DNA of 57,794 nucleotides, taken from a virus. The stretch covers positions 1 to 57,794 of the IMG/VR virus record IMGVR_UViG_3300036846_000250. One strand, given 5' to 3'. Position numbers and translations under genes: made by a program. Positions 8,155 to 15,622 of the stretch are shown here, one piece after another (positions within the stretch are counted from its first letter, which is position 1; every line of letters starts with the position of its first letter). The notes under the pieces were generated by a model, which ran no database searches, was not told the DNA's origin, and saw nothing but the letters and a program-made list of their open reading frames with translations.

Positions 8155-9902
8155 CAGCGACGCTCAACGGCAACGGCGAATTGAAACGATTGCCGCGCGG
8201 CATCCTGCTGGGCGCGGACGGCGAGATCATGCGACCGACAAACGCGAGCGCGGCGTTGCTGCCGCTCTACGGCGGCTTGGGCGGTGGGACTGGCTACGGG
8301 AACTACGGTGCGAATGTCACGAAAAATTCTTTGCTCGGCTGGCTCTGGCGCGGTGGCGATGCGGACGCCGACATAGGTCTGAACATCGACGTGCTTCGGC
8401 AGCGTTCACGCGACGCCTTCATGGGCATTCCACTCGCGGCTGGCGCTGTCGAAACGCTCGATACAAACGTGATCGGCGAAGGCTTGTATGCCGCTCCGAA
8501 TCCGGACGGCAAGGTGCTCGGACTCTCCGACGACAAGACGGCGGAACTGGCCAAGGAATTGACCGACAAATTCGACTGGTGGGCGACCGATCCCTGCGAG
8601 TGCGACTGGGAAAAGAAACACAATTTCTATGTGCAACAGCACATCGCGTTTCAGTCGATGCTGCTCAGTGGCGACTGTCCGGTCTTGTTTCCTCTGAAAC
8701 CTCGACCGAACACGATGTTCGATTTGCGCCTGCGCATCTTGGAGGCCGACCGGATTCGCAATCCGAATCTCGGCAATCTGACGAAAAACATTTACAACGG
8801 TGTCGAGATCGATAACGACGGCGAGCTGTTGGCATACCACATTTGGGACAGGCACCCACTGGCGTTGACGCAGTTCTGGTTCGCGCCTCCGATCCCGAAC
8901 GTGACGCGCGTCGAGCCGTTCGGCGCACAGAGCGGACGCCGGAACATGGTGCTCTTGATGCGTCCGGAACGACCGGAGCAACGGCGCGGTGCGCCTATCC
9001 TGAGCGTGTGCTTGGAACTGTTGAAGCAACAAGGGCGCTACGTGGACGCCACTGTGCTCGGCGCGGTTATCCAAAGTTATTTCACGGCGTTCATCACATC
9101 CGAATTTCCTGATCCGACGCTGCTGGATTCGCTGCTGACCGACGAGCAAAAGAAACAGATCGCCGACTTGAATCCTTACAACGTGCAGCTCGGACCCGGC
9201 GTGGTGAATTTCATGCGACCTGGCCACGAAGTGAAATTCTCAAACCCGACGCAGCCGACAGCGACGTTCGGAGAGTTCTCGATCGCGTGCGCCAAGTTCG
9301 TTGGTTCTGCGACCGGAATCCCCTACGAGGTTTTGCTCAAACAGTTCAACGCCAGCTACAGCGCGAGCCGCGCGGCGCTGCTGGATTTCTGGCGGCGCGT
9401 GCGCAAGTATCGCGCCTTGATGGTCGATGGTATGTGCCAGCCGACCTACGAGGAATGGATGGCCGACGCGGTCTACTTGAATCGCCTCGACAATTTCAAG
9501 GGCAATTTTGACGATCCGTTTATTCGACGCGCCCTGTGCCGGTGCGTGTGGACTGGCAATTCTGCTGGCTCGTTAGACCCGCAAAAGGAGGTCAGTGCTG
9601 CCGACCTGAAAGTGAAATGCGGCTTCTCGACCATCGAGCGTGAGTCGATGGAATTGAACGGCAGCAATTGGCGCGACAACGTCCGGCAGCAGGCGACCGA
9701 GAAAACGGAATTCGAGGACGCCGACTTGATCTTTCCGCCTGACAGACCGACGCAAATCAGGGAACAGGAAACGCCGACGACTGCCGGAGGCCAGCCGCCT
9801 GCGCCTGCGGTTCCGGCTGCTCCGAAGCCGAAAGGCCAGCCAGCGGCGCGACAGCGGCCGCATGAACTGGCCAGCGGCACAAGTGGGAGGTTTGAACGAT
9901 GA
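8151..9902 (+). CDS. Portal protein (lambda gpB family)
   Basis: 583 residues. It shows the lambda-type portal signature: SRDAFMGIPLAAGAVETLDTNV near the N-terminus, then long beta/alpha segments with PERPEQRRGAPILSVCLELL and a conserved tract ending YSASRAALLDFWRR. The portal forms the dodecameric ring at the DNA entry vertex and docks terminase, then the neck. The Pro/Ala-rich C-terminal tail (from about 540) is probably disordered. Overlaps the protease start by ATGA (9899-9902). Confidence 0.93.
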   Translation: MTATLNGNGELKRLPRGILLGADGEIMRPTNASAALLPLYGGLGGGTGYGNYGANVTKNSLLGWLWRGGDADADIGLNIDVLRQRSRDAFMGIPLAAGAVETLDTNVIGEGLYAAPNPDGKVLGLSDDKTAELAKELTDKFDWWATDPCECDWEKKHNFYVQQHIAFQSMLLSGDCPVLFPLKPRPNTMFDLRLRILEADRIRNPNLGNLTKNIYNGVEIDNDGELLAYHIWDRHPLALTQFWFAPPIPNVTRVEPFGAQSGRRNMVLLMRPERPEQRRGAPILSVCLELLKQQGRYVDATVLGAVIQSYFTAFITSEFPDPTLLDSLLTDEQKKQIADLNPYNVQLGPGVVNFMRPGHEVKFSNPTQPTATFGEFSIACAKFVGSATGIPYEVLLKQFNASYSASRAALLDFWRRVRKYRALMVDGMCQPTYEEWMADAVYLNRLDNFKGNFDDPFIRRALCRCVWTGNSAGSLDPQKEVSAADLKVKCGFSTIERESMELNGSNWRDNVRQQATEKTEFEDADLIFPPDRPTQIREQETPTTAGGQPPAPAVPAAPKPKGQPAARQRPHELASGTSGRFER

Positions 9903-11086
9903 ACGCACTACCAACAGACTACTACAAATTCACTTGCGAAGCTGGCGACGAGCCGACTGTCGCGGAACTTTTGATCTTCGACGTCATTGGCAACTGGGAG
10001 GAAATCGGCGAAGTCTCAGCGAAAGCGTTCGCACGCGACTTGGCTGCGCTGCCGAAAAGCGTGAAGCGCCTCGACCTGCACATCAACAGCCCCGGCGGTT
10101 CGATCTTCGATGCACAGGCGATTTACTCGCGGCTGGCCGATCATGCGAGCACGAAAAACGTCTACATCGACGGACTGGCCGCGAGCGCGGCATCTGTCAT
10201 TGCGATGGTCGGACACAAAATTTACATGCGGTCGAATGCGACCATGATGATGCATTTGCCCTCCGGATTCTCGATCGGCAATGCAGACGACATGCGCAAA
10301 ATGGCCTCCGCTCTGGACACGCTGACGGAGTCGATGATCAATGTCTACGCTCGGCGAAGCGGCTTGCAGCGTGACGAAATTCGCGGCCTGCTCGCAGCCG
10401 AAAGCTGGTTCTCGCCCGAGCAGGCCGTGAACAAAGGTTTTGCCGACGAAGTGCGCGGCGTGGTCAAGGCTGCGGCCTCGTTAGGCAACAAGCGATTTTC
10501 TTTCAACGGAGCGACTTTCAATCTGTCTCGGTTCTCCAACATTCCGGCGTTTGCCGATCAACAACCAACACGAGGAACACAAACCATGAACACACAAGCA
10601 CCGCCTTCGGGCGATCCACCGCCGACGCCGCCTGCGAGTCCGCCGACGCCGCCTGCGAATCCACCAACTCCACCGAATCCGCCGCCGAACGATCCGCCGC
10701 CGCCGAACACAGCGCCTGCGCCTGCTGCGCCTGCTGCGCCTGCGGCTGCTGCGGAGACTGACGTGCAACGCGGCGTCCGGCAGGAACGCGAGCGCGTGAC
10801 AGCGTTGCAGGCGCTCGATAGGCCAGCGACGCACACGATCATCGAGGCCGCGATCAAAGACGGAATGTCTGTCGCGGACGTGACCGCCGCGTGCATCGAC
10901 GCGATGGACAAAGCGTCGAGGCAAAACGCGAGGCGAGCGGACGCCAGCGTGCTTACGAGAGTTCCTGGCAGCACGACCGAACTTGTGCAGGAGGATGAAA
11001 ACGATTTCGGTGCGCTGCTGACACGCAAGGTGAAAGCCTGCGTGAAATCGCGCGGCCACAGGTCAGCTTTGAACAGTCGAAACTAA
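9899..11086 (+). CDS. ClpP/S49-like prohead protease with scaffold C-terminus
   Basis: 395 residues. Residues 25-190 form a ClpP-fold serine protease: INSPGGS at 62-68, the nucleophile region DGLAASAAS with Ser about 96, and His about 119 in MMMHLPSG. This is the lambda gpC type of head maturation protease. After about residue 229 comes an extreme Pro-rich linker and then a charged helical segment typical of scaffolds. An internal start at 10586 with its own ribosome binding site probably expresses that C-terminal part separately. Confidence 0.92.
   Translation: MNALPTDYYKFTCEAGDEPTVAELLIFDVIGNWEEIGEVSAKAFARDLAALPKSVKRLDLHINSPGGSIFDAQAIYSRLADHASTKNVYIDGLAASAASVIAMVGHKIYMRSNATMMMHLPSGFSIGNADDMRKMASALDTLTESMINVYARRSGLQRDEIRGLLAAESWFSPEQAVNKGFADEVRGVVKAAASLGNKRFSFNGATFNLSRFSNIPAFADQQPTRGTQTMNTQAPPSGDPPPTPPASPPTPPANPPTPPNPPPNDPPPPNTAPAPAAPAAPAAAAETDVQRGVRQERERVTALQALDRPATHTIIEAAIKDGMSVADVTAACIDAMDKASRQNARRADASVLTRVPGSTTELVQEDENDFGALLTRKVKACVKSRGHRSALNSRN
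10586..11086 (+). CDS. Nested scaffold protein (internal start)
   Basis: 166 residues in the same frame as the protease gene. The ATG at 10586 is preceded by GAGGA at 10572-10576, nine bases upstream, a good ribosome binding site inside a coding region. The product has a Pro-rich N-terminus and a coiled, charged C-terminal half (VRQERERVTALQALD). This mirrors lambda gpNu3, produced from within gene C, and would assemble the prohead core. Expression is inferred. Confidence 0.65.
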   Translation: MNTQAPPSGDPPPTPPASPPTPPANPPTPPNPPPNDPPPPNTAPAPAAPAAPAAAAETDVQRGVRQERERVTALQALDRPATHTIIEAAIKDGMSVADVTAACIDAMDKASRQNARRADASVLTRVPGSTTELVQEDENDFGALLTRKVKACVKSRGHRSALNSRN

Positions 11087-11123
11087 AAACCAACCAACAA
11101 TCGAAAGGGAAAAAACAAAGAAC

Positions 11124-11627
11124 ATGAAATCAATTCTACAGCGCGTTCGCTGGTCGATCGCGCTACTCGTCGCGTCTTTGATCGTTGCGCTTCATCGCCT
11201 TGGCAAGCCTGCTGGCGTCGAAGCGTTCAACGCGATCAGCGGCACGACATTTAATCCGTGGCCGCTGCTCAGTCACGACGACGATCCAGACTGGAAAGTC
11301 GTTCGCTTTCCTTACAGCGGCGGACCTCCGTTGAACACGGTCAAACCCGGCTACCTCGTAAAGTTCGATGCGGCAGGCGCGACGGTGCTCGGTGCAGTCG
11401 CAGCGGATGACGCTGCGCTGGCTGGCGTGATTCTCGACGTTGGTGGCACCGACGTGGCGAATCCGAACGACACGACAGTCGGCATCGGGCTGACCGGATC
11501 ATACGACAAGAACACAATCAAATACGCTGACGGCACACAGCCGATCAGTCCGGCTGGTGTGGCACGCCTGCGCGCGATCCAGATTTATCTCGACGCAGCA
11601 ATTCCTGCTGGCGGTTTTGCTCCCTGA
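11124..11627 (+). CDS. Head decoration protein (gpD-like) with N-terminal hydrophobic segment
   Basis: 167 residues. The C-terminal about 110 residues resemble gpD-type decoration proteins: GYLVKFDAAGATVLGA, then DAALAGVILDV and GIGLTGSYDKN. It lies between the protease and the major capsid gene, the canonical place. Unusually, residues 7-28 (VRWSIALLVASLIVALHRLG) form a hydrophobic stretch following Lys and Arg residues, like a signal anchor. Start at 11124 behind GAAAGGGA. Confidence 0.75.
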   Translation: MKSILQRVRWSIALLVASLIVALHRLGKPAGVEAFNAISGTTFNPWPLLSHDDDPDWKVVRFPYSGGPPLNTVKPGYLVKFDAAGATVLGAVAADDAALAGVILDVGGTDVANPNDTTVGIGLTGSYDKNTIKYADGTQPISPAGVARLRAIQIYLDAAIPAGGFAP

Positions 11628-11665
11628 GTCAAATCAACAATCAACAAAAGAAAAAAAATTAAGAT

Positions 11666-13066
11666 ATGCCTCTAAATCCTGCATACGAAACCAAAACGCT
11701 GCTCGCGCCGTTTGAACAAGGGCCACTGGTCCCGACGTTCTTGCGCGACACGTTTTTCACTGGCCGCGACTATCCAGCAACGAACTTGATCGAGTTCGAC
11801 TTCCGGCGTGGCCGACGCAAAATGGCTCCTTTCGTTGCCCCGCTCGTCGGTGGCAAACTGATGGAGCGTCAAGGCTTCGAGACTCGGTTCTTCCGAGCGC
11901 CGCGCATCGCACCTGTCAGGGCGCTGCGCACGCCTGATCTCGAGGCGAGAATGATGGGCGAAAACATCTATAGCGCACGCTCGCCTGCGGATCGCGCTGC
12001 TGAACTGCTCGCCGAGGACGCGGTGTTCTGCGACGAAGCGATTTCTCGACGCGAGGAATGGATGTGCCGCAACGTGCTGGTCAATGGTGCGCTGACTGTG
12101 ACTGCCGACACTGGCTACCAGATGGTCGTCGATTACACTCAGTCGAGTGCTGGCGCGGCGAACAACCACTACATCCCTGCGACGAAGTGGGATCAGGCCG
12201 GAAGCGATCCGCTCGGCGACCTTGAAGCTGCTCGCCTTGCGACGATCAAGGACAGCGGCATCGCGCCCAACGTGGCGCTGTTCGGCGTGAACGCTGCCAA
12301 GGTGTTCATCCGGAACGCAATGGTGGCACAATTGCTGGACAAGATGCGCTACGCGATTGCGACCATCGAGCCGGTCATTCAGGACGACTCGGTCGTTAGG
12401 TTCGGAAAAGTTCCCGGCATGGAGCTTTACGAATACGCGGAATATTTCGAGGACGACGTCGGAACGATCTTTCCGATGCTGCCCGACAATTTCGTGATGC
12501 TGCTTTCGACCAACGCGCCGAACAAGATCGTCTACGGCTGCTTCACGCAGCTCGAGGACGCCAAGGCGAAACGGTTCGTCAGCTACCAGCAGTCTCGGAT
12601 TCCGTTCATCTACGGCGACGAGGAGGGCGGTGCGCTGTTCTACCGGCTGACGAGTTTGCCGCTGCCGATGCCTGCGGACATTTTGGGCTTCCGTATCGTC
12701 GAGGCGTTGACCATGACCTATCCGGCAACGGCACCGGAGGGCGCACGACGGTTCGTCGAAGGCGACGCGGTGCTCGATGAACTGACTGGCGAGATCACCG
12801 GCGACCCCGAGGAAGCTGCGAAGCTGAAAGAGGAAGCGGCACAGAGGGCCGAGGAACGAAAGAACACGACCTCGACTGCGAACTGGAAATCGGCCAAAGC
12901 CAACGGTGGCGAAGGCAACGGCGGCGGCGTGAACGATCTTGAGAGCAAGACGGTTCACGAACTAAAAGACATTGCGGACGACGAGGACATCGACATTGCG
13001 GGGCTGTCACGCAAAGACGATATCATCGACGCGATCCGCGCGGCTCGGGAGGCCCGAAAGAAATAA
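11666..13066 (+). CDS. Major capsid protein (lambda gpE family) with added C-terminal domain
   Basis: 466 residues. The first about 365 residues match the lambda gpE-type HK97-fold capsid protein, with LIEFDFRRGRRKMAPFV, the PYxPxR-like RAPRIAPVRALRTPDL segment and the conserved KIVYGCF region. After about residue 375 it continues into a charged coiled tract, a Gly/Asn linker, and a 35-residue helical module (TVHELKDIADDEDI...) like HeH/LEM or SAP domains. That extension is absent from lambda gpE. The stop codon TAA abuts stem-loop copy 4. Confidence 0.92.
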   Translation: MPLNPAYETKTLLAPFEQGPLVPTFLRDTFFTGRDYPATNLIEFDFRRGRRKMAPFVAPLVGGKLMERQGFETRFFRAPRIAPVRALRTPDLEARMMGENIYSARSPADRAAELLAEDAVFCDEAISRREEWMCRNVLVNGALTVTADTGYQMVVDYTQSSAGAANNHYIPATKWDQAGSDPLGDLEAARLATIKDSGIAPNVALFGVNAAKVFIRNAMVAQLLDKMRYAIATIEPVIQDDSVVRFGKVPGMELYEYAEYFEDDVGTIFPMLPDNFVMLLSTNAPNKIVYGCFTQLEDAKAKRFVSYQQSRIPFIYGDEEGGALFYRLTSLPLPMPADILGFRIVEALTMTYPATAPEGARRFVEGDAVLDELTGEITGDPEEAAKLKEEAAQRAEERKNTTSTANWKSAKANGGEGNGGGVNDLESKTVHELKDIADDEDIDIAGLSRKDDIIDAIRAAREARKK

Positions 13067-13092
13067 GCTTATCACCGTTTGATGATAAGCTT
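13065..13092 (+). repeat. Stem-loop repeat, copy 4 (variant loop)
   Basis: Arms AAGCTTATC / GATAAGCTT with loop ACCGTTTGAT. It overlaps the capsid stop codon and ends 8 bases before the next ATG. Confidence 0.88.
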
Positions 13093-13100
13093 TCCTGACT

Positions 13101-13469
13101 ATGGCGCTGCGTGACCAGTTCGTTCCGGATATCGACAATATCTGGATGCGGTTGGATGAGTTTGCGACCGAACGTGAGTTTCGCATCGGCGATGGTCAGG
13201 GCGGCTTCAAGGTGTTTCGCTGCCCTGTGGTGTGGGACAAGGATGCGGTGCGAAAACAACCACTGGTGACGGTTCATGGCGTATTCATGGGCGACGTTCG
13301 CTGCTATATCGCACACAGATACCTGCCACGCGCTCCGCTGGCCGGAGAGATCATTTACTCTCCGGCCAATACGCCGTGGGAAGTAATCGACTGCACGGAC
13401 GCCGAAAGCCTCTACGAACTGTCGCTGGCGATGTATCGCTCGCAGCCACATCGATACGGAGCAAACTAA
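13101..13469 (+). CDS. Head-tail connector protein, putative (gpFII-like position)
   Basis: 122 residues, mainly beta-strand-like, with an N-terminal segment DQFVPDIDNIWMRLDEFA and a C-terminal MYRSQPHRYG. Position directly after the capsid gene and before a minor tail Z-type gene is that of lambda gpFII-like joining proteins. No decisive motif. The start follows stem-loop copy 4 closely; the stop overlaps the next ATG by one base. Confidence 0.6.
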   Translation: MALRDQFVPDIDNIWMRLDEFATEREFRIGDGQGGFKVFRCPVVWDKDAVRKQPLVTVHGVFMGDVRCYIAHRYLPRAPLAGEIIYSPANTPWEVIDCTDAESLYELSLAMYRSQPHRYGAN

Positions 13470-14029
13470 TGGTTGCGATCCAGATCGATGCGAGGGAACT
13501 GCAGAAGCTGCAAAAGCAGATCGCCCATATCAAGGGCGCTGTGCCGAGAGCGACCTCGATCGCGGTTAATCGCGCTCTGAATAAAGGGCGGACGGAAGTG
13601 AAACGCGAGATCCGGAAAATCTACGAGATCAAAGCAAAAGACATTCCGGTGCAGGTCGTCGGGGCCAGTGTCGTTAGGCCTTACGGCTACGTGACACTGA
13701 AACAGGGAATGCTGGACTTGAACAAGTTCAAGGTGCAGCCCAAGGGCGTGCAGCATAAAACTCCACGACGCCCGATCAAGGCGACGGTGCGGCGCGGCCG
13801 AGGCGGCATGATCGCACACGGGTTCGTTGCTGCGATGCCAAGCGGTTACACTGGGCCGTTCGTGCGCGTCGGGAAGTCGCGCCATCCGATCCGGAAACTG
13901 CTGGCGATCAGCTCGGCGATCATGGCGAGCCAGCCGAGCGTTGCGCCTGCGGTTGAAAAAGCGATGACCGACACAATGGCTTTGTCGATGAACCAACAAA
14001 TCAAACGCATACTGAAACCGAAAGGTTAA
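13469..14029 (+). CDS. Minor tail protein Z-like
   Basis: 186 residues. The sequence opens with an amphipathic stretch (ARELQKLQKQI), then AVPRATSIAVNRALNKGRTEVKREI, a pattern typical of lambda gpZ-family proteins, and ends in a C-terminal helix. Strongly basic. In lambda, gpZ acts at the tail terminus to connect DNA and head. It starts at the TAATG junction (13467-13471). A GTTAGGCC motif is at 13673. Confidence 0.75.
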   Translation: MVAIQIDARELQKLQKQIAHIKGAVPRATSIAVNRALNKGRTEVKREIRKIYEIKAKDIPVQVVGASVVRPYGYVTLKQGMLDLNKFKVQPKGVQHKTPRRPIKATVRRGRGGMIAHGFVAAMPSGYTGPFVRVGKSRHPIRKLLAISSAIMASQPSVAPAVEKAMTDTMALSMNQQIKRILKPKG

Positions 14030-14035
14030 AAAAAT

Positions 14036-14197
14036 ATGAGCGGATACAAAGTTCTGCTGCTGTGCGGCGCGATTGCGTTCCTGATCGGTGCGCTTGCGCC
14101 TGTGATATTCGTTGCGCCTGCGACACCGCGTGCGCTGAACTGGCTGTGCCTCGGCGCGTCATTCGTGACGTTCGCGGTCTTTATCGGAGCACATTGA
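14036..14197 (+). CDS. Small two-helix membrane protein
   Basis: 53 residues from the ATG at 14036, behind AAAGGTTAAAAAA. Two hydrophobic helices (residues 5-25 and 32-51) flank a short Pro/Arg loop. It could be holin-like or another inner-membrane protein. It sits unexpectedly among the head-tail connector genes. No family was recognised. Confidence 0.65.
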   Translation: MSGYKVLLLCGAIAFLIGALAPVIFVAPATPRALNWLCLGASFVTFAVFIGAH

Positions 14198-14199
14198 CC

Positions 14200-14352
14200 A
14201 TGGGAACAATTCTTATCATCATTCTGATCCTGCTGCTGCTCGGCGCGTTTCCACGCTGGCCATACAGCACAGGCTGGGGCTACGGGCCGAGCGGTTTGCT
14301 CGGGTTAATTTTGGTTATCGTGATCATCCTCCTGTTGTTAGGCAAATTATAA
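14200..14352 (+). CDS. DUF3309-like small membrane protein
   Basis: 50 residues from the ATG at 14200, two bases after the preceding stop. Layout is a very hydrophobic helix (residues 2-16), the motif PRWPYSTGWGYGPSG, then a second hydrophobic helix (31-48), matching the bacterial DUF3309 family. Function of that family is unknown. It forms a pair with the preceding two-helix protein. A GTTAGGC motif (14337) covers its C-terminal Leu-Gly codons. Confidence 0.8.
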   Translation: MGTILIIILILLLLGAFPRWPYSTGWGYGPSGLLGLILVIVIILLLLGKL

Positions 14353-14355
14353 ATC

Positions 14356-14562
14356 ATGAAATACGTCGCATTCACGATGCAGTGCAAATGGTCTGGCGAA
14401 GTCAAAGGCGGCTTCCTGAGCGTTCTTGAGGGAAAACAATTTGACACCATGCTCATTGAGTTCTGCGAGAACACAGGCATGCAGCCTATTGGCGGTGTAT
14501 CGGTGACGCCGCAGGGCACAACGTTTTTGGTGACGCAGTCGTTGGTCGAAGCTGTGCCATGA
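14356..14562 (+). CDS. Small hypothetical protein
   Basis: 68 residues, alternating beta-like and helical segments, with two cysteines (CKW and FCEN). No family was recognised. Lies between the membrane-protein pair and the tail-terminator-like gene; its stop overlaps the next start by ATGA (14559-14562), supporting expression as part of this coupled unit. Confidence 0.7.
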   Translation: MKYVAFTMQCKWSGEVKGGFLSVLEGKQFDTMLIEFCENTGMQPIGGVSVTPQGTTFLVTQSLVEAVP

Positions 14563-15290
14563 CGCCGACGCCTGTCACACCGCCTGAGCGCGACTTCGGT
14601 CGTCGCGCACAGAGCGTCTACGATCTGGAAGTGACGCTGGTCGCTTTCATTAAACGCATCGTGGACGGCTACCGGTTTGACAATCCGGCTGTGAATTACG
14701 AGCAGCAGACTGGGGCGTTTCCAAAAAATTACGATCCCGACCAGCCGCCTGTGCCGTTCGATCCGACGGCGCGAGCGCAAACGCTGGCAAGCAAATTTCC
14801 GCCGCGCGTCGAGCGTGGTCGCGTTCCTCGGACGGTGACAGGCGAACTGGTGGTCGACAAGATGCCGGATTTCCCTGCGATACTGGTGCAGTCGATCAGC
14901 GCCGAAGTGGGAAACAAGGAGACGATTGCGACGGTGCGGATCTTCGTGAACATGTATGACGAGAATCCGAACAGCAGCGGCTATCAGGACTGCTTGAATA
15001 TTCTCGAAGCGCTGGCGATTGCGCTGACCAGCTACGGGCAGCAGGGCATCGATCAGGCCTACGTGATCGTGATGCCTTTTGAGTGGCGGCTACTTGAGAA
15101 TGACACGTTCCCACACTATATCGGGGAAATGACGACACAGTGGGAATTGCCGAGCGGACGGCCGTTGCCGGACTCTGAGACGTTCGGGCTGTTGCCGATT
15201 CCTGCGGAGCACATCGACCTGAGTCTGGATAAAGCGCCGCCGCAGCGGTTTGACATGAGCGGTGGCGAAATTACACCGGAGGGACAATGA
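14559..15290 (+). CDS. Tail terminator-like protein, putative
   Basis: 243 residues. After a Pro-rich N-terminus it has an alpha/beta core with FPAILVQSISAEVG, VRIFVNMYDENPNSSGYQDC and EALAIALTSYG, the layout of phage tail completion/terminator proteins that cap the tube and sheath. Position immediately before the sheath gene agrees. ATGA overlaps at both ends show tight coupling. The specific family is not certain. Confidence 0.62.
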   Translation: MTPTPVTPPERDFGRRAQSVYDLEVTLVAFIKRIVDGYRFDNPAVNYEQQTGAFPKNYDPDQPPVPFDPTARAQTLASKFPPRVERGRVPRTVTGELVVDKMPDFPAILVQSISAEVGNKETIATVRIFVNMYDENPNSSGYQDCLNILEALAIALTSYGQQGIDQAYVIVMPFEWRLLENDTFPHYIGEMTTQWELPSGRPLPDSETFGLLPIPAEHIDLSLDKAPPQRFDMSGGEITPEGQ

Positions 15291-15622
15291 CCACAGCGAG
15301 GCTAATCACAGGACAAGTGATCTACATGGGACCACAAGTGCCGCATCTTGGCCTGAGCTACAGCAACATTTTCCGAGACGGAATCTACAAGCATCTTTAC
15401 GATTCGATCGCCAAATGCCCTGCGCTCGGACAACTGTTCGTTCCGATCAAAGAGTGCGCTGTCGTTAGGCGCGAACTGAATTTTGATTACACCCACAATA
15501 TGCGCGGCACGACAGGCCGCCACGTAACGTTTTACCGCGAAGTCCAGAAATGGCTCGCACAACGCAAACCAAAAGAAACAAAGCCTTCGGGCGTCACCAT
15601 GGAACAAATAAAACATGCCTAA
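15287..15622 (+). CDS. Hypothetical protein upstream of the tail sheath
   Basis: 111 residues with a strong ribosome binding site (GGAGGG). It contains a Val-Arg-Arg pair encoded by a GTTAGGC motif at 15464 and a basic C-terminus. No family was recognised. Its 3' end overlaps the sheath gene by 8 bases. Location suggests a tail or neck component. Confidence 0.65.
   Translation: MTTARLITGQVIYMGPQVPHLGLSYSNIFRDGIYKHLYDSIAKCPALGQLFVPIKECAVVRRELNFDYTHNMRGTTGRHVTFYREVQKWLAQRKPKETKPSGVTMEQIKHA

Noticed and set aside
11672-12958. 428-residue minus-strand frame over the capsid gene
   Set aside because: Complement of a confidently identified capsid gene; composition rich in Arg and His as expected for a shadow.
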